Assembly: GCA_003667245.1 (NCBI GenBank)
Contig: RCNN01000122.1
Location: 1-64,000, forward strand
Direction: 5' to 3'
DNA: 64,000 nucleotides
DNA from: Heterostelium multicystogenum
Lineage: Eukaryota; Evosea; Eumycetozoa; Acytosteliales; Acytosteliaceae
Shown here one piece after another: positions 24,801 through 36,602 of this stretch. Made by a program: the position numbers and the translations under genes. Below the pieces are notes generated by a model, which was not told the DNA's origin, made no database searches, and worked only from the letters and a program-made list of their open reading frames with translations. Position 1 is the first letter of the stretch. Every line of letters begins with the position of its first letter.

Positions 24801-25317
24801 TCTATTTCATCTGTCAATTCAATCCAATATCCAATATCCAATATCCAACAACCGGTTACAAATAGATTACAATTGAATTCAAATTCATTTAAATTTGTCC
24901 AAAATATAACTAGAGGTTCCACGATTTAAGTAATCACAAAAAACAACCAAAAGACAGCAACCGTGCAAGTGTGCAAGGTTTCAAAATATCTTTTTTGTTT
25001 TCATCTAACAGGATTTTTTGTATTTTTCAATCAAATCATTTTTTGACATTTGTTGTAAGATTTTTTTGGTTTTTTGATGACATAAATTCGGTTTTGATCA
25101 TACACAATGCGTCCACCGGGGGTTACCACAGGCAACCATCTTCCAACCTACCACCTGTCAACAATCCACCTGAGTCTTAACCAATGAATCAGTTTCAAAG
25201 CAAATCATCAACATTTAAATTTATTTTACTTTAATCTATTTATATTATTTATATCTGTATATTTATATTTATATCTGTTTAATATAATATTATAATATTA
25301 TAAAATTATATAATAAG
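24801..25317. other. Intergenic region, about 0.5 kb
   Basis: Spacer between the SerRS stop and the next plus-strand gene. It includes direct ATCCAAT repeats near 24820-24850 and an AT-rich leader before the ATG at 25318. No gene is supported. Confidence 0.6.
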
Positions 25318-28300
25318 ATGAATTTATACAGATCTAGATATCCGAATCATGTATTATTAGTATCAGTAGTAGTGTGTTGTCTAGTTTTTAGTTTTGTAGG
25401 AGTTGGCAACGTCGTCGTTTCAGGTGAAATTCTGTCAGCTGAATATAATGTGAAGAATATCAATTTGTTGGGTGGCCAAATGAGCTTGATCAGTGGTGAG
25501 ATTTTGTTTGATCAGGATATCTATAAGATGGAAAGTTACACTTGTCCGAATTACAATTGCTCGACATATACGCCACCAGCTTGCCCACCTTGCGATTATA
25601 CGGCTAACAATCCGCTGGGTTGTGGTGTCTCCAATTGTCAGAGCTGCCCAGACAATGGCAGATCCTGCAACCCAACCTTCGATTGGCAGCCACTGAAGCT
25701 TGGCGAATTGACACATGGCTTTCTGAAATCAAAAAAGGCAGAGACCAACCATGTCTTTTACAACTTCTATGCTGATCCTACCAAATGCGTTGGTTACAGG
25801 ATCTCAATTCGAATCCACCAAGGATCGATTCTTTTCTATGCGTCAAACGAAGCATTTCACCCAGACTTTGATGCCGCAACTCGATATATATTTTCAGAGT
25901 CAACCGATTACACTATGAGCTTCTGTCCCAACTACAATACACTCAAGAATATGGAGAATATCATTGTGTTCCCATATGGAACGATGTTCTTTTCAATTCA
26001 AGCAAGTACTCTTCTCCAAACCGATGTAGTTTACGATATAATAATTGAAGAAATTTCGAGTAAGTTGACCATTAATAATTATTGAAAGTGTAATTAGTAT
26101 TGATAGGTTTGTATTATAGTTGAATCCCCTAGGCCTATAGTCAAGCCTTGTCAAAGTGTAGTTCCAGGAATCGATTGTTTGGAAGATGGTGAATTGGTAT
26201 TTGATTTTGTTCCAAATCCTGGCAAGATTTATTCCTATACTTTTGAAGGTTGCAAAAACATAACCATTTCAAACACTAATATTGATGTTGATTTTGATCT
26301 CTATGTAAATGTAAACGACCCAAACGTCGATCAAACTAACTATAGATATGCTAGCACTTTAGCTTGTAAGTAAACTCCTTCATGGATTGGTTGAAAAACA
26401 ACAACTTCTAAACCTGACTTTTGTTTTTAGTTGATGATTTAATTGTCGTTCATATTTGTCCAGAGTCTGGTAGAAGTAATACGACATTGTTTATCTATTT
26501 GCAGTTTTCAGACCTTGGAAATCCAGTGGGATTTACCAATCTCTTTGTAAAATCTACCGGAAACATCAAGTTGCGTTCGCTTTCCGATTATCCTACACGA
26601 TCTGGTAATTGGGCTTTGGCAGGTTCATCTCGTTTGAAGGTAGAGAATAACTGGCTTAAATGTACAGATTATTCTCAGGGTTGCACTCTCTTTTTCCCAT
26701 CTTTCCCAAGACAATATAGAAATCCTCTGAATCCAATTCCAGCAATATTTTTATCGGAGGGTCTTTCTTTGTCACAATTCCAGAATATAGCAATCAATGA
26801 AACCGACAATCAACCAAAGAAAAATAGCTACCAATTCGGATTGGTTCTATCGACATTTTTCAACGGAGCAGATATTATGTTTATTCACTCTTACAATTCT
26901 ATTGTCCTGGAGTTTTTGGATTCGATTCTCTACGCCAATGGATCGCCTGTAAGCACCTCAGAAATAGTTGTTAAGAATGTCAACAATGAAGTTTGTGCAT
27001 TCGAGCAATTCAACTTGATTGACAAGCAACAAGATCAAATTTTGGACAGCATCGCAGTCACAACCGATCCTGACCAAGTTCAATCGAAACGATATCTATA
27101 TGATATTTTGGTGGCTCGTGATAGTTATTATGGATGCAGTCAACTCGCACAACAATTCATGAAGTTCAACACAACCTACAGGATGATCAACAGCACAAGA
27201 TGTCCATTGGAGAATAAGGATCAGTTTGGAACCAATCCATGCTGCAGTTTGTCTGCAATGTTTGAGGGTATATGCAGACCTACTCTTCAGAATATTTCCT
27301 TCATTCAATTCGAATCGATCGATCAAGACTTGGTTGATGATCAGTGCAAATTGCCACAGTGCGCCGACAGTGTCTTAACCGACTTTGCAAACTCACTTGT
27401 CCAAAATCAATATAGCCCATGTGTAATCGATCCTAGACACGAGCACAATATTTTGGACTCCTTGTACGAAGCATTTAGAGACTGTCATGAGCTCCACACT
27501 AGCCCAGTCTATTGCGATGACCACTCCAACTGTACCAAGCTCTATGGAAACGAGGCATATTGCAATTTCCGTTCTCTCGAGTGCCAATTCCCAGCAATTG
27601 GAATTGAAGAGAAATTTATCGAATGTATCCTCCAAAAGACACCAAAGGAAATCGCAGCAGGAGTTATTCAGAAATTAAACTCAACAGATCCAGCGTATAT
27701 TCGCCAATATTTCAATACACCAATGTGTCACACCAAATTCAATGAAGTCTCTTATGTAAAGCACCAATATCAGTATAAAACTTTGGATCCAGACTATCTC
27801 TACAGATGCTTCTCTACTCCAATTGGACTTGACCTTTCAGCACCAGTTCTCTACGATGCATGCATGCAAGGATTGCAAAATTATTTCTGGAGAATGTTGG
27901 AAATTGAGGAGAGTAACTGTAACATTAATATTCGTTGCGATTGGCTTGGAGACAAAGGTACAGCTGCCACTGGAAATGCCACTCAAATTATAGCCGATTG
28001 CCAAACAAATACTCCAACACACTTTTGCGGTGATTGCTCCGATCAAATGATGAATTGCTACAGCAACTTAACTATTACTGACGAGGCAACCTGCAATCAA
28101 ACCTATGCTTGCTATCAATACTACGATGTTACATTGTCCACAATGAAAGGATCAACTGTTTCTGTGGATAATGAATATTTCCACCAGACAACAGACCCAT
28201 CAACCTGCTCAAAACTATGGACATTGCAATGGTACATGTGGAACTGAATGTGCAGGAGTAAATACATGCAACTATATGTTAAGTGATTTCGACGGCAACT

Positions 28301-30785
28301 GTACTGTAATAGCTGGAGTAGAGGGATTTAAATACCCAGACTATAGATCCCAAAAAGCCTACTGTTCATACAATAGCAGTGTAACCCAACTTCAATGTAC
28401 TCAGGCCGGAGGTTTCTACGCAAATTGTGCATCGCTCAATGAAGAGCAATGTAGTAGTTGCGGTATTGGTTCACCATACTGTCACTGCTATGTTGTCAAA
28501 ATCCCATGTAACAATCAACAAGAGTGTGAAGGACCGGACCAAGGAGTGTGTTCTGATGAATTCTACTTCACACTTGACAGATTAGGTTATCCAGTATATG
28601 CACCAAAATGCAATTTCAACTATACAATCTCTGAAGCCTATCAAAATAGCTACCCTCAATGTGTATTTGGTGTTTCGAATGCGTCCCCTCTTGGTTGTTT
28701 CGGACTCAGATCTGACTTATTAAATAAAACTGAGTGCGAGGCATCTGGTGAAACCGTTTGGAAACGTGCAAAGACCAAGGCAGAATGCTTGTCGAAATTT
28801 GGATGTTTCGGTTACGAACTGACAGACTCCTATGCTCCACCTGGCACAAAAAGATTCAACATGAAAAACAAGCAAGATTGTTTAGAAGCCGGCGAAACCT
28901 GGACCAATTTGTTCACTTGGAGCCCCTCAAAGTGGTCACCAGCTGTTCCAGTCCGCCTTCAATGGATCCCTGCCAAAAAGGAAGTAACCCAAACCACTCA
29001 CTATACGCCATCGTTTGAGTTCAATGCTTTTATTCAATACTTTATTGAGGCTACCAAGCAACGACTTTCAGAAATCTATCGATCAGAGTTGCTTTGCCTC
29101 ATTTCCAATACCAAAGCAACACTGGAGTCAATCTCATGTGCCTGTGCAGGAGGTGATCAACAATGTTTCCCAGAGCAGGAGACACCGACCACTTCCATTA
29201 TCAAGCCATGCACCAAAGTCATGGTTCCCAGTCAACCAAGATGGTGTATTATCATTTGAAAACGATAGCATTGCTGAAAACCGATGTGTGTCCATTGGAA
29301 TCGGTACCATCTTTGCCAACCAATTTATTTCGAAACAAGTTCGATCTCTATCCTCAAATTTCATCTCAATCAAAACACCGGACGACTTTTCCGTGTTCAA
29401 CGAGAATTCTGCAGCAATTGGAATTGTTATTTCCGATGGTGTGACACTCAACTTCTTTAGTGACGGTGTCAACTCCTTTGAACTATGCTTACCAACCACA
29501 AGATATTCATCATCGAAATATCGCATAATGGACTTTGCTATTCTCACAGATGCTGAAAATGGTGAAGTTGAGCCACTTGAGTGTGACATTCGAGTCAATG
29601 GCTCCAATTTTTGTTGCCAAATCCGTAACCCTGCTGTTGGCACTTCTAATTATGTCCTTATTAACAGAATCAAAGATTGGAAGTCTGAAGAACCAAAGAT
29701 CTTCTCATCATCTGGCGAAGGTTTAGTTTACACTCTTGCTGTATTCTATATCATTGTGTGTGTTACCTGCTTTGCAGAGCTCTGCTTTTTCGGATACATG
29801 AGATTCTTCTCTAACGAGCCATTCAGAATAGTCCACATCCTATTTTTATTCCTATTCCTTTTTACAATCAGTAAGTTAACTCGTTGACTAGTTAGCATGA
29901 TCAATAGTCTTTACTAATCAACTACCTAAATTATAGCGAGATCTATTTATTTCTTTTTATTACCAACTGGAAAGCTCATGAGTGGAACGAGCGTTGGTGA
30001 ATATATTTTGGCAGTTTTACCAACTTTCTTGTACTTTACATCATTCACTATTGTATTAGTCATTTGGTATATTTTGGCAAATATCCAAGCATCTTTGCTT
30101 AACAACTTGACCACTGTGATCAACAGAATGGTGGTTATTATCAACATAGTATTATATCTATTATTTATTATCATTGTATTAGTATTTAATTTCAATCATC
30201 CTTCACGTCCTGACACTTGTGGTGGTAGATTAGCTGGACAGTACAAGAATACCAAAGCCCAGTCTGCAGTATCCATTCTCTACGCCGTCGTCCAGTGCGT
30301 GCTTTCACTTGCAATTGCTATTGGATTCATCTACTACGGAAGAAAAGTATATGGAAAGCTCTCAGAAGTCCAATCCAAATCACCAAATAGTGGAAAACAA
30401 AAACAAAAGGTAAACTACTCTTTCCTCAAGTTGACATATACAATAGTTCCCAATTCTAATCCTCTTTTAATATGTATTGTAGACATTAATTATGGCAGCA
30501 ATTTGTTCAGTAGGATTCCTAATTCATTGTATCTTTATTATTGTTTTGGTATCAGCCACTCCAGAGAATATTGTTTTCAGTTTTGTTTTATTGTTGGCCA
30601 CCGAAATTGTGCCAGTCGTCACCCTCATTATTGCATATAACCAAATACCATTGAAGAAAGTACCAAGTGCACCCATTCACCTTACCAAGAGTACCTGGTC
30701 AGCTTCTACTTCCGTAAGATCCAATTCAACGGCAACCTCCTCAGTGACTACCTCTACAAGGGCTGGTACTATAACCCGAGAATAA
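25318..30785 (+). CDS. Large Cys-rich membrane protein with TOM1/THH1-like seven-helix C-terminus
   Basis: Predicted type I surface protein of about 1,700 residues; function unknown. A signal peptide is visible (MNLYRSRYPNHVLLVSVVVC). A very large ectodomain follows with many Cys residues and N-glycosylation sites (CPNYNCSTYTPPACPPC near 25540; many NxT/S). The C-terminal part (about 29700-30690) has roughly seven hydrophobic helices: VYTLAVFYIIVCVTCFAEL, IVHILFLFLFLFTI, EYILAVLPTFLYFTSFTIVL, VVIINIVLYLLFIIIVLVF, and three more. The order and the RSIYFFLLP turn resemble the THH1/TOM1/TOM3 (DUF1084) domain; this is moderate similarity. Introns at 26060-26119, 26366-26430, 29871-29936 and 30410-30482 all keep phase. 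One-base breaks near 28205 and 29225 split the long exon. The cytosolic tail is Ser/Thr-rich. NAGLU starts 175 bases downstream on the same strand. Confidence 0.7.
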
Positions 30786-30960
30786 ACTTTGAAATTTTAT
30801 TACCAGACTCAAAACCAAATTTTGATTTCACGAATTCATCATAAAAATGGTTTACAAAGATATTTTGGGGCTAAACTGTTTTTAATTCCGATTTAGGATC
30901 CACTAAAACTCCTTCAAACATTTATTAGTAAATCTCATTTGATTATCAAGAGAATAAGAT

Positions 30961-33245
30961 ATGAAATATTTACAAATATTATTTGTATTTCTTTTTATAA
31001 ATATAATAGCAACAGTTTCATCACATCAACAAACAGTTGGATCTATCAGAAAAAGTGAAAGACTCTACAAAAGTCTGTAATAATTAATGATTAATAGCTT
31101 GAGTTTGAACCCAAATATTCTAGTTGTTCAAGGTTTGATTTCTAGAGTATTAGGTTCACAATTCATCAACTATTTTAATTTAAACTTGTCAAATTCTACA
31201 ACACTAAAAACAATACTTTGAAATTTCAAGTACCACTTCAAATGGTGAAACAGAGATAAATGTTTCTGCAGATTCGCCTGTTAATCTTGCAAGTGGTATC
31301 AACTACTATTTGAAATACTATGGACAGTGTTCTTTCACTTGGACTGGAGATCAATGCAATTTGACACCTTCAAACTTACCACAAGTCAATGGAACTGTAA
31401 ATATCAATGTAGTGTCGAAATACAGATACTATATGAATGTTTGTACCTTTGGATACAGTACTGTTTGGTGGGATTGGCCTCGTTGGGAAAGAGAGATCGA
31501 CTGGATGGCTTTGAATGGTTACAATCTTCCACTTGCTTTTGTTGGACAAGAATATGTTTGGTATCAAGTGTTCGCCAATCTTGGACTTTCAGAAGCTGAG
31601 ATACAAGCATGGTTCACTGGACCTGCATTCCTTCCATGGAATAGAATGGGAAATGTCAATCAATGGGCAGGTAACTTGACAATGGGATGGATGACCGATC
31701 AGAGAGACCTTCAAATACAAATCTTGAAGAGAATGAGAGAATATGGAATGCAAGCTGTTCTTCCTGGATTTGCTGGTCATGTTCCTTTAGCTTTACAATC
31801 TCACTACCCACAAGCAAATATTACGCAACTAGGTAGTTGGTGCGCATTTAATGGTACTTACTACTTGAACCCAGAAGATCCTTTGTTCGCCACTATAACA
31901 AAAGACTTTATCTTGACTCAAAACCAGTTGTATGGAACAGATCATTTCTACAATTTCGATCCATTCAATGAATTGGAACCACCATCATCTGACCCTGAAT
32001 ATCTCAAGAGTTGCTCACAGTCAAATGTTTAATAATATGATAAGTGCAGATCCAAATGGTATTTGGGTATTACAAGGTTGGTTCTTAGTGAATGACCCTG
32101 AATTCTGGTTACCTAATCAAACAGAAGCATTCTTCTCTGGTGTTCCAATTGGTAAAATGATTGTTCTGGATCTTTGGGCTGATGTTGATCCAGCATGGAA
32201 TACAACCAACTTCTTCTATGGTCACGAGTGGATTTGGTGTATGCTTCACAACTTTGGAGGTAGATCTGGAATGTATGGAAAGATGCCATTCATTTCAAGC
32301 AATCCAATCTTGGCAAGATCATTGTCTCCAAACATGGTTGGAACTGGTTTGACACCAGAAGCAATCGAACAGAATGTCATTGTTTATGATTTGATGAATG
32401 AAATGTCATGGAGGTCAACTCCTCCAGATCTCAAAGAGTGGGTTGATCAATATGTCACCAGAAGATATGGAAAGTATAATGAATTACTTGCAGATACATG
32501 GTTTGAATTAGTTGGAACTGTATTAAATAGTACTATCTACAGTAATGGACCTGTAACTATTTTGATTTCCTCAAGACCAGAGTTAAACTTGACTGCTCCT
32601 CTATACTATGATCCTTCTGTAGTTTCAAAAGCATGGTCTACATTCCTTTCTATCAATGACTCTGATATTATTGGAACTACAACATTTTTATTCGATCTTA
32701 CTGAAATTACTACACAATCACTCAGTAATACCTTCACAGCTATTGAGCAACAAATGAATTCTGCATTTTACAACAATAGTTTAGAAGAATTCAACCAACT
32801 ATCTAATATTCTATTGGAAATTATTCAAGATGTTGACACAATGGTTTCAACACAAGAGATGCTTCTTGTTGGAAACTGGACAGCTAGAGCAAGATCACTC
32901 ACTCCAACCAATGAATCTACTGATCTCTATGAATTTAATGCAAGAAATCAGATCACTTTATGGGGACCACCAACTTCGATCATTCATGACTATGCTTATA
33001 AACTATGGGGTGGTTTAACATCAGATTTCTATTTAACAAGATGGACTCTATTCACCAAAGAATTACAAGCATCTTTGGTATCTGGTCAACCCTTTAACTC
33101 AACTCTTTATGAATTGAATTGCGAATCTGTCGAAGAGAATTGGAACTTACAAACCTATGAGTATCCCACAAATCCTACTGGAAATGCTTATGAAATATCA
33201 AAATCCATTATCCAGAATCAACTTTATTACCAACTCAACAAGTAA
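30961..33245 (+). CDS. naglu: Alpha-N-acetylglucosaminidase (GH89)
   Basis: Lysosomal glycoside hydrolase family 89 enzyme that removes terminal alpha-linked N-acetylglucosamine; the human orthologue NAGLU is lost in Sanfilippo B disease. A signal peptide is seen (MKYLQILFVFLFINIIATVS). The first exon ends near 31070; the next begins after TTCTAG (about 31130) with VQGLISRVLGSQF. Family landmarks are close to human: YRYYMNVCTFGYSTVWWDWP, WEREIDWMALNGYNLPLAF, FTGPAFLPWNRMGN, GFAGHVPLAL, and IWCMLHNFGGRSGMYG. The two catalytic glutamates of NAGLU fall in FNELEPPSSDP (about 31965) and LMNEMSWR (about 32391). Frame breaks occur near 31220 and 32010. Many N-glycosylation sites fit a lysosomal protein. 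It is convergent with the CAP-papain gene, 113 bases away. Confidence 0.94.
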
Positions 33246-33358
33246 TAATATCCATCCGCTTTAATAAATAAATAAATAAATATTTTATTGGTGATTGTAT
33301 TATAAATTATAATTACAATAGGTTGGTTGTATAGAAACAGAAGTTGATTGAAAATCGA

Positions 33359-34606
33359 CTAGTAGTTTACATAACTTGATGCATATCCTAAGATATTGCA
33401 GTTATCGTTGGAAGCTGTAAGTCTAATATATCCAGATTCACCCCACCAGGTGTTCCATGAGTTTTTGATTAACCATGAGTCAGTGGCCTCATCATAACCA
33501 GTTCAAGGTAACTGCATGGTTGACCGAAGTATATTTGGTAGGGCAACTGTAAATACCAGATCTATAACTTTGGAATCCGTCATCTGCCTCAAGTGCAATA
33601 GCAATGGGTCCTGTTTTAAGGGCAGATATTAAAGCTTCTTTAGTCCTTGCTGTTTGAGAATAACCTGTGAAAGAATATCTAGGTGTAGCAGTCTTGGTGC
33701 AGGTGGTTTTGAACTCCGGTGTATTTGTTGGCTGATTCAGGACCAAATCCAGTAGTTTTAAAGGTTTCATAGACATTAGTTGGCCAACCTCCATTGCAGC
33801 CATTCTGAATACAATTTAGACCTTCTTGTTCTGAGAAATCAATGGTTGGATTGACTAAATTGTTCTTAATAGCATATCTTGCTTCAGCGTTAGCTATAGC
33901 GGCAAAGATGTAACAACTTCCACATGCACCTTGGTCTCTAACTGGAGTAGATTTAGATTTCCAATTGATAGTGTTTGAAGAGGATGTTTGAGTTGGGGTT
34001 GGAGTAGGGGTTTTTGTTGGTGTTTGAGTTGGGTTTGAGTTGGGGTTTGAGTTGGTGTTTGAGTTGGTGTTTGAGTTGGTGTTTGAGTTGGTGTTTGAGT
34101 AGGGGTTGGTGTTGGATTGAGGGGTTCATAAAGAGGATATCCTCTGTATGGTCCAACTGGATCAAAGTCACAATAAATCTATAGGTGGTACCACATTTGT
34201 TCAATGCGCATGCGGCAGTCTTACCCTTACCAAGAACAACATAGGAATGAAGGCATGATCCAGAGACACAAGTGCTTGTATTGAATTGATAATTGGCCGC
34301 TGTAGAACCAATGTAGTTCAAAATTACTTGGAGATTCCATGCTCCACTATAGGTGACAACAAACTCGGATGCCTTTCCAGTCTTGGCAAATGGTGAGAAA
34401 CTGGTTGCACAGGTATTGACATAGTTTTGCAAATTGGTCTCATAGCTTGAACTCCAAGACAAAGCGGTAAGAGCAACCTTTGGAGTAGGAGTAGCATTTT
34501 TTCTCCAGTTGTTGAATGTATTGAGAATGGTAGCTTTCTCAGTGGGTGTCAAAGCAGCATTAGCAGCCACAATGGAAATAATAAATAGAACAATAAGGTA
34601 TTTCAT
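33359..34606 (-). CDS. Secreted CAP-domain / papain-family cysteine protease fusion
   Basis: Predicted secreted or lysosomal protein combining two folds. Signal peptide MKYLIVLFIISIVAANA. CAP/SCP domain (about 34550-34130): WSSSYETNLQNYVNTCATSF, CLHSYVVLGKGKTAACA, and the CAP end motif CDFDPVGPYRGYP, reached after a frame change near 34175. A TPTQ repeat linker follows (about 34120-33975). The C1A papain domain begins INWKSKSTPVRDQGACGSCY (about 33960) with the catalytic Cys, then GCNGGW, NHAVTLVGY with the catalytic His (about 33510), and IKNSWGTWWGESGYI with the catalytic Asn. The usual Trp after the catalytic Cys is Tyr. No I29 propeptide is present; the CAP domain and linker occupy that place. 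Frame breaks lie near 34020, 33720 and 33500. All catalytic residues are present, so activity is plausible. Confidence 0.85.
33990..34120 (-). repeat. 12-bp tandem repeat encoding a TPTQ linker
   Basis: Units of GTTGGTGTTTGA (plus strand) repeat with minor variants. On the minus strand they encode Thr-Pro-Thr-Gln repeats that join the CAP and papain domains. Such repeats can change copy number by slippage and may also confuse assembly. Confidence 0.85.
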
Positions 34607-35601
34607 TTTGGAAATAAATAAATAATAATATTACAATTTATATATTTTAAATATACAATCTAAATGTTTAAATATTTATGTATTTGGCAGTTTAAACTTC
34701 TGGAATGGGATTTGTAATTTATTGATTTAGGGTGACAAATTGTGTAAAAATAGATTTTATAATAAAGATTGTGTAAGTGATTATTATGGTGGGATGTAGT
34801 TTAATTTAAAATCAGTATTGTTTGATGATTTCTTAAATCCAATTTTCTTTATTTCTGTAAACTTCACACTTAAATTTGCTAGAAATATAGATGTATGTGT
34901 AAAAAAGCCATGTAACCCATCAGTTAAGAATGGCAAGATTTTCAGCTTCGATCAAACATGGCACAATTTATCCATCTTTGCAGTTTTAAATGTGTTTTTT
35001 ATGGTTTTTAAAACAAAAATCTTTTGAATCGAAGGATTGAGTGTTTTTGTAAAAATTTTTGATGAATACTAACTATCGATTTCATTTTAGGGGGACGGTC
35101 GAATTGAGCTTAATTTGAAAAGAGTAACTAACTGACTTTTGGTTGTTATGAAGATCCCCAACTTGACATTGATAAGATAACAGCTTTTTGACTCTAGTTT
35201 TATATTAAAATGGGCGCCTTAACTGTTGATGTCACAATGGAATTCTCTTGATATGGTGGTGAATTACTCTGAGAAAGCCAAACTTGCTTCTGTTTGGTTC
35301 TACAAAATGGGATACTTACGATTGGCTTTGATATCGTCAATCGAATTAAACATCAAAACATTAAGCCACAAGAATTATCCAAACAAATCTGTGAAATAAT
35401 AAACTAGTTTCCATTCCAAGAGTTTTCAAACAGATGTTATAATTGTATTTATAGAATTTATAATAAAAATCTTCCCAGTGTTTTGAGTATAAGTTTAAAC
35501 ATCTCAAACTGCAATCAATACTCTTCTATATATAATATATCAAATTTATAAAATCATTTAATTATTTTATACAACTTCTATATTCCTATACATAATTTAA
35601 A
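34607..35601. other. Divergent intergenic region, about 1 kb
   Basis: Lies between the CAP-papain gene (-) and the I29 gene (+), so it should hold both promoters. The stretch 35200-35420 is less AT-rich and contains a short readable segment (FDIVNRIKHQNIKPQELSKQ) that faintly recalls PP2C-type phosphatases but lacks catalytic motifs. No gene is accepted. Confidence 0.55.
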
Positions 35602-36296
35602 ATGAAAACTATCTTATTTATTTTTTGCTTGACAACATTATTTATTGTTGCCAATGCACAAGCCGAATATGATTTTGAAACACTGTTTCAAAACTATGTA
35701 GAGGCTTTCGGAAAACAGTATACAAGTGGAGACTACCAAGCTGCTTTTGCTGCTTTCAAGGAAAACTTTTTGAAAATCCAAAAAGTAAACAATAATTGGT
35801 CCGGATCTCATGTCCACATTGAAGTCCCAGAAAGTACCAACATGAGAGAATTGTATGCTGCTGAGCCAATAATAACATTCCCATCCCAAGACATTCCATT
35901 AAGTAATTTATCATGATAAAATATTTTATTAAAAAGAAATTGTATTAACATAGTTTAAAATCAGTGGAATTAAACCAATTCAGTGATTTGACATATGAAC
36001 AATTCTCTTCTATCTACACAGGTCTTGATGCCTCATTAGCTCCAGGAGGTGCTGCTGCCGCCGGTCTCTCGACTGGTGCTATTGTTGGAATTGCAGTTGG
36101 AAGTGCTGCTGCAGTTGCTGTTGCTGCTGGTGTAACAGTAGCTGTTGTAAGATCTCGTAAATCCTCAGAGGTATCTAGCACCTCTAACGGTCAAGTTGAA
36201 ATGAAGCGTAAATCAATCGGTGTCGACATCTTCAAATGGAGAAGATCCAAGCATCAATCAATCACAGCCCGTTCAGTCCCAGTCGACAAACAATAG
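35602..36296 (+). CDS. Membrane-anchored I29 cathepsin-propeptide-like protein without protease
   Basis: Small predicted membrane protein of about 210 residues. A signal peptide opens it (MKTILFIFCLTTLFIVANA). It is followed by an I29 inhibitor-type propeptide fold: FETLFQNYVEAFGKQY, FAAFKENFLKIQKVNNN (ERFNIN-like helix), and, across an intron 35903-35964 that keeps phase, LNQFSDLTYEQFSSIY (the GNFD/FxDLT region). No papain domain follows. A Gly/Ala-rich hydrophobic segment comes next (GAIVGIAVGSAAAVAVAAGV), then a basic tail (VVRSRK..KRKSIG). The hydrophobic span and the basic tail predict a single-pass membrane protein with the I29 part outside. By analogy with CTLA-2 and BCPI-type free propeptides it may inhibit a cathepsin; this is inference. 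It is divergent from the CAP-papain gene, which lacks an I29 domain. Confidence 0.8.
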
Positions 36297-36602
36297 GTCC
36301 AATCCAATAAGATTGACACCCAATGTAATCCTAATATCTAATAGAAATATTATAAAAAACAAACCTATTTATTTATTTATTTATTTATTTATTCATATAA
36401 TAATAAACCATCCCTATTTATTTATTTATTAATTATCTAACTTCCAATTAATCAAATAAATAAATCACTCCCAAAAACAACGAAAAGAAAGAATCCATCT
36501 TTAATTTGATGATGAAGTAAATGAGTTTTAATTTCCAGATTTATAACACTTGTTGTGTTTATTCATTATATATAATATTTGACAGATTAAAATGAAGAGT
36601 TA
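36297..36602. other. Short convergent spacer with TTTA repeats
   Basis: AT-rich 3' region between the I29 gene (+) and the peroxiredoxin gene (-). TTTA repeats occur at about 36366-36395 and 36416-36432. AATAAA-type signals are present on both strands. Confidence 0.6.

Noticed and set aside
35200..35420. Possible PP2C phosphatase fragment (FDIVNRIKHQNIKPQELSKQ)
   Set aside because: Only about 20 residues faintly resemble the family; no metal-binding motif or flanking coding sequence is visible, so not even a pseudogene call is justified.
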